From the NCBI GenBank assembly GCA_029948415.1, contig JAJIZT010000001.1:661235-725234 (forward strand): DNA of 64,000 bases, read 5' to 3'. The notes under the pieces are model-generated. The model ran no database searches, was not told the origin of the DNA, and worked only from the letters and a program-made list of their open reading frames with translations. Position numbers and translations under genes: made by a program. Source of the DNA: Cenarchaeum symbiont of Oopsacas minuta. Its GTDB lineage: Archaea; Thermoproteota; Nitrososphaeria; Nitrososphaerales; Nitrosopumilaceae. Every line of letters begins with the position of its first letter. The first letter of the stretch is position 1. Positions 26,776-35,460 of this stretch are shown here, one piece after another.

Positions 26776-26935
26776 ATGTACAACCGCGAGTAAATATATG
26801 GAGATAATGCTCCGATGTTCTAGTTGCGGCAAGCTCTAACAAGTGGACGAAGATGGTTGTGGGAATAATGTCCCGAATAGATGTATGTCTCTCTCCATTT
26901 AATGAGAAAACCACACATAGCGAACGCTATACAAT
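26771..26935 (+). ncRNA. predicted bridge RNA (seekRNA) of IS110 copy 1
   Basis: GTTAGA (26771-26776) pairs with TCTAAC (26835-26840), and CCGC (26784-26787) with GCGG (26826-26829). Inside are GTAAATATAT (26790-26799), the hairpin GGAG/CTCC (26800-26803, 26810-26813) and GTTCTA (26817-26822). The first stretch pairs with the right flank of the element (27077-27086) over ten positions, with one G-U. GTTCTA is identical to the left junction (25697-25702). A second loop follows: ATGGTT, hairpin GGGA/TCCC, ATAGAT, matching the element's own ends. A third hairpin TAGC-GAAC-GCTA is at 26918-26929. The second IS110 copy has the same fold with different guides. Confidence 0.8.
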
Positions 26936-27082
26936 AATACGCAAAAAAGCACGGAATGCTTAAAAACAATGCACATAGATGTATGTCTCTCTCCATTTAA
27001 TGAGAAAACCACACATAGCGAACGCTATACAATAATACGCAAAAAAGCACGGAATGCTTAAAAACAATGCACATAGATGTAT
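26877..27082 (+). repeat. 98-bp tandem duplication at the right end of IS110 copy 1
   Basis: A 98-bp unit starting ATAGATGTATGTCTC occurs at 26877-26974 and 26975-27072, followed by the first ten bases again (27073-27082). The unit covers the end of the predicted guide RNA and the element's right end. The second IS110 copy has only one unit. Confidence 0.9.
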
Positions 27083-27945
27083 TTACGCACAAAAATGCAG
27101 AGTAGCTGACCTCATACTCATTTTCTGCTTCACATACGCGTTTGCAGTTTGTACATACGCACATGCTGATTTCATGTCTAGTCTCTTCTACAACTGCTGG
27201 TCATAATGTCACGTGTTTTTGTGTATGAATATTTCATGGTGCCGCCACAATTGCATTTGGTATTTTTCATGGTGTGAGTTACGGTTCTAGAAGGATTATG
27301 TTTGCGTGATGTTCCTTTGTGGCCTAGACTGCCGCCTGATTTTTTTGGTGGGGGCGATTCGCCGTTTTCTCTTGCCTTGCGTTTTTCACGTTTTTCTTTT
27401 AGATATTCAAGTGAGCGTGTAGAGAGTTGGGGTTTTCGTAATATGCGAGTCGATTCCGGAGAAGTGTAATTTCCTTACTCATTACATCAATCTTTTCTGT
27501 AAAAACTCTCACGCATTCTTCCAATTCATCGTATGTCGGACGTCTACTCATGAAATGGATCAGTTATTGATATACTTGGATCTATATGATCGTGCATTAT
27601 TGACTAATTTGTTAGTCATGAGCTGACCTCATACGAATTTATCGTTTTTGGAAAATGTTTGAAAAAGATCCTAAATGACTCACATGATGCTGTAAACATT
27701 CGTGATAAATCAAATGTTATACACAAAAACTCGAGCGTCGTTTATCGTCTCTTTTATCCAAAAAATATGCAGAAAAGAATTGTATCAGATTTGTCAAACG
27801 ACTAAAGCGTGAACAAGACATGCTTTTCACGTTCTTGAAGACTGGAACTAATTCACATATCAATACTGCCGAGAGAGCGATTAGACCAAACGTGGTAATA
27901 CGAAAGATTACAAACGGTCATCGAACAGATGATGGCGCTACATCT

Positions 27946-29156
27946 ACTTAGTTGCATAACCTGCCTAAATACCATATAAACAGAATTCAAACCTAAACAA
28001 ATAGATCACCCCATGATTAGGTCTATTCATGCAAACAAACAACATCAGGAATGATCCACGTTGAATACGATGGTATTGTTTACTGTACGGATTTTATCTG
28101 ACATGTGTGCAATCAGGAGGTTCTGCATACATGGCTGATAGCAAATACGTCAAATGGGGCACGCATCTAACCATTCAAAAATCCAAATCTTGGAAAAAAC
28201 AAGTAAGAACTAAAAATAAAGGAAAGAATGGAAGGCGATTTGAGTATTCTGATAAACTATTTGAGAGTCTTGCAATAATATACAGGTATCTCATATAGAG
28301 CGTGTCAAGGAATTGTACAGACTGCTCTAGGTTCAAATGCTCCAGATCATACCACAATATACCGCAGAATAAATGCACTAAAAATAAAGACACCTGAAAG
28401 TCCATCTGATCAGTTAAAAGATATCTATCTTGCAATAGATGGTAGTGGCATAAAACTAAATGAGCGTGGTGAATGGATACGTGACAAATGGAAGATACGG
28501 CGTGGATTTATCAAGATACATTTTCTCATAAATGTTAAAACTCGTAAAATTGTCTCTTTTACAGTCACCACAGAGGAGAAAACAGACAGCTCGCAATTCT
28601 CTATCTTGTTAAAGGCAGCATCCAAGATAGCTGCGAACAAATGCAATATCGTATTGTATGGAGATGGTGCGTATGATACAAATGCCAATTTTAACCGCTG
28701 CCAAAAGCTTGGCATTAAACCTGCGATAAAGGTTCGATCAAATTCTGCACTTCATGCTGGTCGTTATGCACGTAACGATGCAGTTCGTGAGCAGCTTGGA
28801 GGAGATAAAGCATCTTGCATTTACTCCAAATGATGCAATGTTAAAAAACCAAGCAGAGTGGAAAAAACGCATCAGATATGGTCAACGTTGGATAATTGAG
28901 GTAGTGTTTTCTGCATTTAAGAGATTCTGTCATGTCAAGAAAATGGGATCACATCGTGCAAGAGCTTCGATTAAAGGTATGGGTCTACAACATGTTTTGT
29001 GATGCCGGTTTGAGTACACCTTGATGAGAAAACGCGTATCTATCTGATTATTATTCTTATTTTATACCGTATTGTTTGTTTTCATTGGATTATTGTACTT
29101 TGGTGACATATTTTTGCTGGTATGAGTTAAGGCGATCAAAAGTTGTGCAACTAAGT
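27946..29156 (+). mobile_element. IS5-type element (DDE_Tnp_1)
   Basis: Terminal inverted repeats are ACTTAGTTGCATAAC (left) and, inverted on the right, ACTTAGTTGCACAAC. It interrupts IS66-B, whose motif GATGGCGCTACATC is on the left and GCCACATCACACAAG on the right. An 8-bp duplication GCTACATC/GCCACATC with one mismatch is plausible if the outermost one to two bases belong to the element. The 1211-bp length suits IS5-family elements. Confidence 0.78.
28107..29002 (+). pseudogene. IS5-family DDE transposase, frameshifted
   Basis: The reading frame changes near 28285 and 28820. The pieces together hold an N-terminal helical region (KGKNGRRFEYSDKLFESLAI), AIDGSGIKLNERGEW with the first Asp, YGDGAYDTNANF with the second, and RWIIEVVFSAFKR with the catalytic Glu. 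No single intact protein is possible. Confidence 0.83.
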
Positions 29157-29522
29157 ATGCCACATCACACAAGATATTGATGAGTGTAAAGGAGACATGT
29201 AGGCAACGAAATCTAAACTTTCATGACTGTATATCTTGTGGATGGTACTTCAAAACTCTAGACAGTTACAAAACATCCTAATTTAACAGCAGGATCAAAT
29301 TTACGAAAAAGATCTAATTTGGAAGAGTATGAATTTGAGTTTGATCAGTTCAGAATGATCAAGATGTATGTACTGTGATCATAGTCAAGATCTTGTAATT
29401 TTTGGCATATTGAGGACGTATCAAATTTGAATTATTTACGCATGAAACTATATCAGATCAAGATTGTACACCATAATGTATACGACAACCTTAAAAGACA
29501 CGACACGGAATAATAATGATAA

Positions 29523-29831
29523 TTGGCGACAATTTGTGGCACCTGTGGACTACCAAAAGATCTTTGTGCATGTGGCGAGCTTGCAAAAGATAGTGCAAAA
29601 ATAATCGTAAGGCTCGAGACTAGGAGATTTAAGAAAAAAGGCACTATGATAGAAGGACTCGATCCAAAACTCAATGACCTTGAAAAGGTTGCAAGAGAGT
29701 TAAAAAACAAGTATGCTTGTGGTGGAACGGCAAAAGAAGGCTATGTCTTTTTACAAGGAGATCATCGCGATACAATAATAGATTCGTTGGTGGGTCTTGG
29801 ATTTTCAGAGTCTAGTATAGAGCTTCACTAG
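29523..29831 (+). CDS. translation initiation factor aIF1 (SUI1 family)
   Basis: A 102-residue protein starting at a TTG. CGTCGLPKDLCAC at the N-terminus is the small cysteine motif seen in archaeal aIF1. The SUI1 fold follows, with RLETRRFKKKGTMIEGLD, CGGTAKEGYVFLQGDHRD. It helps select the start codon on the 30S subunit. It is 11 bp ahead of the CPBP protease gene, and the two ABC permease genes follow. Confidence 0.92.
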   Translation: MATICGTCGLPKDLCACGELAKDSAKIIVRLETRRFKKKGTMIEGLDPKLNDLEKVARELKNKYACGGTAKEGYVFLQGDHRDTIIDSLVGLGFSESSIELH

Positions 29832-29842
29832 GTAAGAGCCAT

Positions 29843-30817
29843 ATGGACGTTTCAAGTCAGATTGCGTCTTCTGTTTTTTGTGCATTTTCTGTATTCATAT
29901 GCGGATTGCTTGCCGTATCTCTAGTACTTGGGGCATACGTATTTTATGCAAGTGATATCGGTGGTGAGATAAATCACGAGTATCCAGTAAATAGTGTAAT
30001 TGGAATGTATGGGGGTTCACCCATATCTGCAATCAATGATATCACGATAGGGCAAATCTTTGCTATAGTGTGGGCCATTACTGTTGGAGTATTTATCATC
30101 TCAATGATTGGTCCTAAACATGGATATTTTTTTGCGCTAGAAAAAATGCGCACCTTTGGATCAGCGCCCATATCCAACTATATGTTTCAAGCTACAAAAT
30201 GGTTTTCAATTCTTGTTTTAACCTCTGTAATAATAGTTGCAGTTCAAAATGTATTTGGATTGGAGACGTTACCTCCTGACATCAAGAACAACCTTGTTGG
30301 TTTTTATCAAGTATCAAATGCACCATATATCGAAGAGGGTATATTCCGCATTCTGTTAATTGGGATTCCCCTATACATGATATACTCGCACAAAGTATCT
30401 GCAAGCCATATGTTAAAGTCGCTATGGAATCCAAACGAACATTTGCATATTGAAAGAAAAACATTTACCTTGATCTTGATCTGTGCCACTGCCATATTGT
30501 TTGGCGCAGCCCATGTACTTATCGGTGAATCTTGGAGTGAGGGCAAGATAGCACAAGCAACAATAGCTGGAATAATACTTGGGTGGACGTATTTTCGACA
30601 TGGTTTCATTCCAGCCCTTTTAATTCACATTATGGCAAACTATATGATATTTGCTGTTACGTATTCAGCAGCGGCAATATCAGGTGCTACGATAATTGAG
30701 GTAAATGAGAGTCAGTTTGTAAATACATTAGAGATTTTGTTGTTTATTGCAGGCATCTTTGCAGTGCTCACAGTGGTGCTTGAAATGCAAAGTAAAAGAT
30801 GCAATATAGATCTGTAA
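29843..30817 (+). CDS. CPBP family intramembrane metalloprotease
   Basis: A 324-residue membrane protein with about eight spans. The Abi/Rce1-like motifs are present: EEGIFR at 164-169 (Glu-Glu-x3-Arg), FGAAHVLIG with the conserved His near 226, and HIMANY near 266. In bacteria and archaea these proteases process bacteriocin or CAAX-like peptides; the substrate here is unknown. It is co-oriented with aIF1 and the downstream permeases. Confidence 0.85.
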   Translation: MDVSSQIASSVFCAFSVFICGLLAVSLVLGAYVFYASDIGGEINHEYPVNSVIGMYGGSPISAINDITIGQIFAIVWAITVGVFIISMIGPKHGYFFALEKMRTFGSAPISNYMFQATKWFSILVLTSVIIVAVQNVFGLETLPPDIKNNLVGFYQVSNAPYIEEGIFRILLIGIPLYMIYSHKVSASHMLKSLWNPNEHLHIERKTFTLILICATAILFGAAHVLIGESWSEGKIAQATIAGIILGWTYFRHGFIPALLIHIMANYMIFAVTYSAAAISGATIIEVNESQFVNTLEILLFIAGIFAVLTVVLEMQSKRCNIDL

Positions 30818-30849
30818 ATTATTATAACTTGGATGGTGCTCTCTGCTAG

Positions 30850-31902
30850 ATGGGTTTTAAAACACACGTTGCACGTAAAGTTGGAGCTATGTTTGGCGTG
30901 TTGTTCATTACAATGCTTCTTACAATAATCCTAATTGGCGCAAACATGGACTCTGTATTAAAACAGGGTGTGGTATTTCAAGTTCGTAGTGAGTTAGCCT
31001 CTGATTCACATATTGCAGCATCATTTTCAGATCATGCTGAATTTGAAGAATATATTCAAACTCGAATAGTCGAGAGGGAAAAAGCACTTGGATTGGATAA
31101 AGCATGGAATTCACCACAACGCATAGGATACGCAATGTATCGTATAATTACGCTAGATTTTGGCCAAGCTGTATTTTTGACTAGCGATGCTGGATCCTCA
31201 AACGTCTTGGATATTTTGGCAGAGAAACTCCCTAGAACTATGTTGCTTTTTACGAGCTCTACTGGAATAATAGCTGTAATCGGAATTCTCATAGGCGCAT
31301 CATCTGCTGCAAAAGTAGGTTCCACAAAAGATAAACTCACGTCTGCTTTTGCAGTAGTCAGTTCTAGTTTTCCAGTATGGTGGATTGGTATGCTAATGAT
31401 ATTCTTTTTTGCATTTGTGCTCAGGATATTTCCTGCAAGAGCCACACCAGATATTTCTCCAGGTGATCCTGGATATCTCTTATCGCTTGCATATCATATG
31501 GTCTTGCCACTTGTTACCATTGTTTTGATAGGATTTGGCGCATGGTCGTACTTTGTACGTAATTTCATGGTAGGTGCAATGCAAGATGAACATATACTAG
31601 CAAAAAAGACCATAGGAATACCCAAAAGAAAGATTGTGTATTCGCACGCACTTCGCAATGCAGCACCTCCAATCATCACAATACTTGCCTTGAGTGTCTC
31701 AGGTTCTCTTGGTGGAGCAATCATAACCGAAGCTGTCTTTGATTGGCCAGGAATGGGTAGGCTCTACTTTGAAGCTATAACCGTGACTGATCTTCCCGTA
31801 ATCATAGGAGCAACATACACGCTTACAGTATTTTTTCTTGCTAGTATACTAGTAGCAGATCTGTTATACGGGTATTTTGATCCGAGGGTAAGAAGGTCAT
31901 GA
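30850..31902 (+). CDS. ABC transporter permease, DppB/OppB type
   Basis: A 350-residue protein with about six membrane spans. The cytoplasmic coupling loop is at about 250-275 (KKTIGIPKRKIVYSHALRN), and the C-terminus DPRVRRS is typical of DppB. A periplasm-side loop of about 90 residues follows the first span. It overlaps the next gene by 4 bp (ATGA). It probably forms a transporter with the solute-binding protein at 16360-18927 and with ATPases outside the window. Confidence 0.87.
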   Translation: MGFKTHVARKVGAMFGVLFITMLLTIILIGANMDSVLKQGVVFQVRSELASDSHIAASFSDHAEFEEYIQTRIVEREKALGLDKAWNSPQRIGYAMYRIITLDFGQAVFLTSDAGSSNVLDILAEKLPRTMLLFTSSTGIIAVIGILIGASSAAKVGSTKDKLTSAFAVVSSSFPVWWIGMLMIFFFAFVLRIFPARATPDISPGDPGYLLSLAYHMVLPLVTIVLIGFGAWSYFVRNFMVGAMQDEHILAKKTIGIPKRKIVYSHALRNAAPPIITILALSVSGSLGGAIITEAVFDWPGMGRLYFEAITVTDLPVIIGATYTLTVFFLASILVADLLYGYFDPRVRRS

Positions 31903-33266
31903 GTGTATCAAATACTAGTATTATATGGAATATATTACATACAAAATCTGGCAGAGCTGGAATTGCAATACTTGCATTTTTAGTGTCAATATCTATCGGA
32001 GTTCTTGTGAGCACACCAGTGGATACTTTGCGTGAATGGAATGATCCAAACGCATGGCTCGATAGACCAAAATCAGCAGTTCCTGCATGGGTTAACGCGA
32101 TTAGCTTTAGCGAGAGCATACCAGAACATACAATCCTAGATGGAATACCCGTAGACGGTGTAGAGTTTGATGGAGTATACACGGCTATGCAGAGTTTTGC
32201 CATAAAATACCACTATGATGATTTTCCAAGTGACATCATATACGAGTATGATCTATCATATACTGGAGCGCCTCTATTGAATATCAAGGTCAAAAGACCC
32301 GACGGCATGGATATGATGTTGTATTCAGATTCCATCCCCCATTCAGATATCCCTACAGAGCATACAGAGCGCATCTTTTCTGCAGATCAGGGTATAAAAT
32401 CAAACTTGCAAATGTATAGAGATGTTTTTGCATTTTCCCTAGATGAAATTTCTGCAGAATCTATCGTCTTTTCAAAGACCGATAGACATGAGCCACTACA
32501 TGGAACATATTACATTACTGCAAGTTTGTACAATGCCCCGCATACTGCAAACATAACAGATTCGACATTAATTGTCGGAGGTAAGGCATACGGACTACTT
32601 GGAACAGACGATCTTCGACGTGACTTGGTAATTGGTATCGCGTGGGGTACACCACTTGCTCTCTTTATAGGCATTACCGTGGCAGGTGGTTCTGTCGGCA
32701 TGGGTCTCTTGTATGGAGTCTATGCAGGATATCATGGCAAGTATATAGATGAGAGTATGATGCGCTTTAACGATGTAATATATGCTCTTCCAGCTCTGCC
32801 ATTTTTGATAATTTTATCTGTCACAATAAGTAATAGCATATTCGTGATGGTCTTATTTTTGATGGCCTTTGGTTGGGTTGGAGTTGCAAAGGTTGCTCGC
32901 AGTATGGCTTTGCAGATAAAGACACAAAGTTATGTAGAGGCATCACGTATGATAGGCAGAAAGGATATCGGGATCATAATACACCACATGTTGCCTCAGC
33001 TTTTACCATATGCATTTGCAAGTGTGGCAATATCAGTTCCTGCAGCAATCACTACAGAGGCAGGCCTAAGTTTTCTTGGACTAGGAGATCCTTCATTTCC
33101 TACATGGGGACAGATTTTACATGATGCAGGTACGTATGGGGCAGCTGCCCGTGGTATGTGGTGGTGGATAGTGCCACCTGGATTGATGATCGCAATAGCT
33201 GGATTGGCATTTGTCTTTATAGGAAATTCGCTTGATAAAATCTCAAATCCAAGAATGCATCGCTAG
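31899..33266 (+). CDS. ABC transporter permease, DppC/OppC type, with large external domain
   Basis: A 455-residue protein, longer than usual (about 300). After a first span at 18-38 comes an external domain of about 170 residues with a beta-rich character. The permease part then starts near 230 (DDLRRDLVIGIAWGTPLALFIG), with the coupling loop SYVEASRMIGRKDIGIIIHHML and AGLSFLGLGDPSFPTWG near the end. The inserted domain occupies the same position as the short external loop of ordinary DppC. Confidence 0.87.
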   Translation: MSVSNTSIIWNILHTKSGRAGIAILAFLVSISIGVLVSTPVDTLREWNDPNAWLDRPKSAVPAWVNAISFSESIPEHTILDGIPVDGVEFDGVYTAMQSFAIKYHYDDFPSDIIYEYDLSYTGAPLLNIKVKRPDGMDMMLYSDSIPHSDIPTEHTERIFSADQGIKSNLQMYRDVFAFSLDEISAESIVFSKTDRHEPLHGTYYITASLYNAPHTANITDSTLIVGGKAYGLLGTDDLRRDLVIGIAWGTPLALFIGITVAGGSVGMGLLYGVYAGYHGKYIDESMMRFNDVIYALPALPFLIILSVTISNSIFVMVLFLMAFGWVGVAKVARSMALQIKTQSYVEASRMIGRKDIGIIIHHMLPQLLPYAFASVAISVPAAITTEAGLSFLGLGDPSFPTWGQILHDAGTYGAAARGMWWWIVPPGLMIAIAGLAFVFIGNSLDKISNPRMHR

Positions 33267-33329
33267 TCTTCCAACATTTACAAATTTTAATGCACATGGG
33301 TTTTATTCTAGTCTTTCAGTTTTACTAGA

Positions 33330-33638
33330 TTAAAAATCTGCACGTTTCATTTTAGATCCGCATCTTGGACATTCGCTTGATTTGTGTTGGTTGTTGCATA
33401 CAAGACAAACGTATTTTATTGGACGAGTTTGTTGTTCTGGATTTGAACCCATGCCAAACATACTTCCACCATATCCACTCGTTCGTCCCATGTAACGTCT
33501 ACGCAGAAAGAATGGAAATGCGATAAAAAGTGCCAATGCAACACCTAGTCCATATGGAAATGGTAAAACCATCTGTATACCAATGCTGATCACCAATGAA
33601 GCCACTAAAAATATGATATAAGTCTTGTAATTGAACAT
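33330..33638 (-). CDS. small membrane protein with C-terminal zinc ribbon
   Basis: A 102-residue protein: two hydrophobic segments (about 8-24 and 29-45), a glycine-rich linker (GYGGSMFGMGSN) and a zinc ribbon CLVC...CPRC at the C-terminus. The function is unknown. It converges on the permease gene. Confidence 0.65.
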   Translation of the reverse strand: MFNYKTYIIFLVASLVISIGIQMVLPFPYGLGVALALFIAFPFFLRRRYMGRTSGYGGSMFGMGSNPEQQTRPIKYVCLVCNNQHKSSECPRCGSKMKRADF

Positions 33639-33696
33639 GCATTAGTATACTTGAAATGCCATATAAGGCTAACCAATATACGCTGCAAGATCCCAA

Positions 33697-34134
33697 TCAT
33701 TCTATTGTAAGATTTATTCGCTCTCCAGCACTAGACCATGCATAGATGTCTTTTTCTTTGTATGGGTATTGTACGATAACTGAGACTAGGCCAAAGAAAT
33801 TGTGTAGATCCTCTACAGATGGTTGTGCAGTACCACTTGGATGTGTATGAACCATCCCAACATAGCTTGAATCAAATGGTAAAAATGAGTGTGGGAATCC
33901 AGCAAAGGTTGGACCACTATGTGAAAAAGGAGGGACTACGAGTGCATCTATACGTATAATCCCATTCTTGGATCTTCCTTTTAAAATCAATATGGCCTCG
34001 TTTGGATGACGTATTTTTGCATATGATAGTATGCTATCACACACTTTTTTTGTCAATGTCACCTCTCGTCGCACCAGTTTTTTCTTTCCAAACAATATGA
34101 TAATACAAAGATACAAAATTAATAATGTTTGCAA
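33697..34134 (-). CDS. JAMM/MPN domain metalloprotease
   Basis: A 145-residue protein with all JAMM zinc and catalytic residues: Glu46, HTHP (His96 and His98), Ser106 and Asp109 in VHTHPSGTAQPSVEDL. The fold is that of the archaeal JAB1/MPN proteases that can remove ubiquitin-like modifiers (SAMPs). The N-terminal 20 residues are hydrophobic. A Met further in may be the true start. Divergent from htrA. Confidence 0.85.
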   Translation of the reverse strand: MQTLLILYLCIIILFGKKKLVRREVTLTKKVCDSILSYAKIRHPNEAILILKGRSKNGIIRIDALVVPPFSHSGPTFAGFPHSFLPFDSSYVGMVHTHPSGTAQPSVEDLHNFFGLVSVIVQYPYKEKDIYAWSSAGERINLTIE

Positions 34135-34306
34135 AAGTTATAATGCCATAATTCATCCAATATGAATGAATTATGCCATGCTGACACGCAAAAGTGAATA
34201 AAAGCGATCATATTATATTCTAAAAATATCTTTTTGTATTTTTACGATCGGCACAAGTAAATTCTTAAAGAAAAAAAGTTATAGCGGACATGACATCAGA
34301 ATATTT

Positions 34307-35428
34307 ATGGAAAAAGCATCGATGCTACTAGGTGGTGCATTTGGAGCAATTGCTGTTGTTGCAGTATTTGCAATCTTTATCTTTCCACCACACGGAATTC
34401 AAACTGATTTTCATCAGCAGAATCTAATGATCGAATCTGTCACAGCGTCAAGTAATACTAGCATACTTGGCCTAGAGGAATTATTTGTAAAATCTGAATC
34501 AGGTACAGTCAGTATAGAAAATAAACAATCGTCAGACATGTTTGGTATTGGTTCTGGATTTGTATATGATTCACAAGGGCACATAATAACCAATGAACAT
34601 GTAGTAGATGACTCTAACAAACTAGTCGTAACATTTCTGGACGGAAGATCCTACATGGCAGAGATAGTCGGAACCGACGAGTATACGGATATTGCCGTGC
34701 TGCACGTAAATACAATTGATGATATACTAACTCCTCTACAGCTAGGAGACTCTTCACAGTTAAAAGTCGGACAGGCCATTGCAGCTATTGGAAATCCATT
34801 TGGACTTTCAGGTTCGATGACTGCAGGGATTGTAAGTCAAAGAGGAAGGCTGCTTCCAGCAGGAGATACACCATTTCAGATACCCGATGTGATACAGACA
34901 GATGCTGTAGTAAATCCAGGTAACTCTGGAGGACCACTTTTGAATATGTATGGTCATGTGATCGGTATGAATACTGCCATACAATCCAATACCGGCGTCT
35001 TTGCTGGAGTTGGATTTGCAGTGCCTTCCCAAACAATTGCAAAGATCGTCCCATATCTGATACGAGATGGAGAGTATCGTCACCCATGGATTGGTGTAAG
35101 TGGTATTGACATAAACCTTGATCTAGCAGAGATAATAGGGTTGGACGATACTAGAGGATTTTTAGTAATTACAGTATCAAAGGATAGTCCAGCAGAAAAA
35201 TCAGGTCTAAGAGGCCACGACATGATCAAAACTGTTGATGGGCGCGATTATTCTCTAGGAGGAGATATCATATTGACGATTGATGGCATGAATGTCAGAA
35301 GTATAGATGATATACTCGTGTATCTACAAAGGTCAAAGTCAGTTGATGATTCTATTGTTCTTGGAATACTTCGTGATGGACAAAAAACAGAGTTGACGCT
35401 TACCTTAGAGCAACGGCCAGACAACTAG
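34307..35428 (+). CDS. HtrA/DegP-type serine protease with PDZ domain
   Basis: A 373-residue protein with an N-terminal membrane anchor (about 7-27), a trypsin-like domain with His98, Asp128 and Ser207 (NPGNSGGP), and one C-terminal PDZ domain from about 260 (RHPWIGVSGID onward). It is probably an extracytoplasmic quality-control protease. The start is placed at the ATG of 34307, after a T/A-rich divergent promoter region. Confidence 0.92.
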   Translation: MEKASMLLGGAFGAIAVVAVFAIFIFPPHGIQTDFHQQNLMIESVTASSNTSILGLEELFVKSESGTVSIENKQSSDMFGIGSGFVYDSQGHIITNEHVVDDSNKLVVTFLDGRSYMAEIVGTDEYTDIAVLHVNTIDDILTPLQLGDSSQLKVGQAIAAIGNPFGLSGSMTAGIVSQRGRLLPAGDTPFQIPDVIQTDAVVNPGNSGGPLLNMYGHVIGMNTAIQSNTGVFAGVGFAVPSQTIAKIVPYLIRDGEYRHPWIGVSGIDINLDLAEIIGLDDTRGFLVITVSKDSPAEKSGLRGHDMIKTVDGRDYSLGGDIILTIDGMNVRSIDDILVYLQRSKSVDDSIVLGILRDGQKTELTLTLEQRPDN

Positions 35429-35460
35429 ATTAAATAAACGCACACCCACTTACAGTACAG

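Larger units (their letters stand above)
25702..27076 (+). mobile_element. IS110-type element, copy 1 (IS1111-like)
   Basis: The boundaries follow from comparison with uninterrupted MITE copies and with the second IS110 copy. The left end is AACCATATGTGC and the right end GCACATAG. ATGTGC (25708-25713) and GCACAT (27069-27074) are short subterminal inverted repeats, a mark of the IS1111 group. It carries a broken DEDD transposase gene and a structured noncoding part downstream. The 1375-bp length includes a 98-bp tandem duplication near the right end. Confidence 0.85.
25660..27117. mobile_element. MITE with IS66-A termini (copy 2), interrupted by an IS110-type element
   Basis: The left 42 bp (GTATGAGGTCACGTCCCTG onward) and right 39 bp (from TATTTACGCAC to CTCATAC) match the two halves of the intact MITE at 14053-14133. 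Flanking direct repeats are TCATTTTC at 25652-25659 and 27118-27125, a perfect 8-bp duplication. An IS110-type element (25702-27076) splits it. Confidence 0.88.
24793..27634 (-). mobile_element. IS66-type A element, copy D, split by a MITE and an IS110-type element
   Basis: The two halves (24793-25659 and 27118-27634) together make one minus-strand IS66-A. Its sequence resumes exactly after the insertion, with TCATTTTC repeated on both sides. Termini are GTATGAGGTCAGCT and AGCTGACCTCATAC. The transposase is broken, with the shared TAG at the complement of 25230-25232. The flanks are ATAAATTC and GAATTTAT, an inverted rather than direct repeat. Confidence 0.87.
27635..29269 (+). mobile_element. 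IS66-type B element, 3' part (copy 2), split by an IS5-type element
   Basis: The segment 27635-27945 and, after the IS5-type insertion, 29157-29269 match the C-terminal half of the IS66-B transposase and the right terminal repeat (TCTAGACAGTTAC ending at 29269). It keeps AERAIRPNVVIRK near 27880. The 5' half is missing: it begins at the end of IS66-A copy D. An extra CACA at about 27722 shifts the frame. Confidence 0.82.

Noticed and set aside
26877-27082. CRISPR array
   Set aside because: Only two adjacent 98-bp units without spacers; it is a tandem duplication inside an IS110 element.
25660-27117. GTATGAGGTCA ends as the terminal repeats of the IS110 element itself
   Set aside because: Two MITE copies without any IS110 sequence show that these ends belong to the MITE; IS110 ends lie further in.
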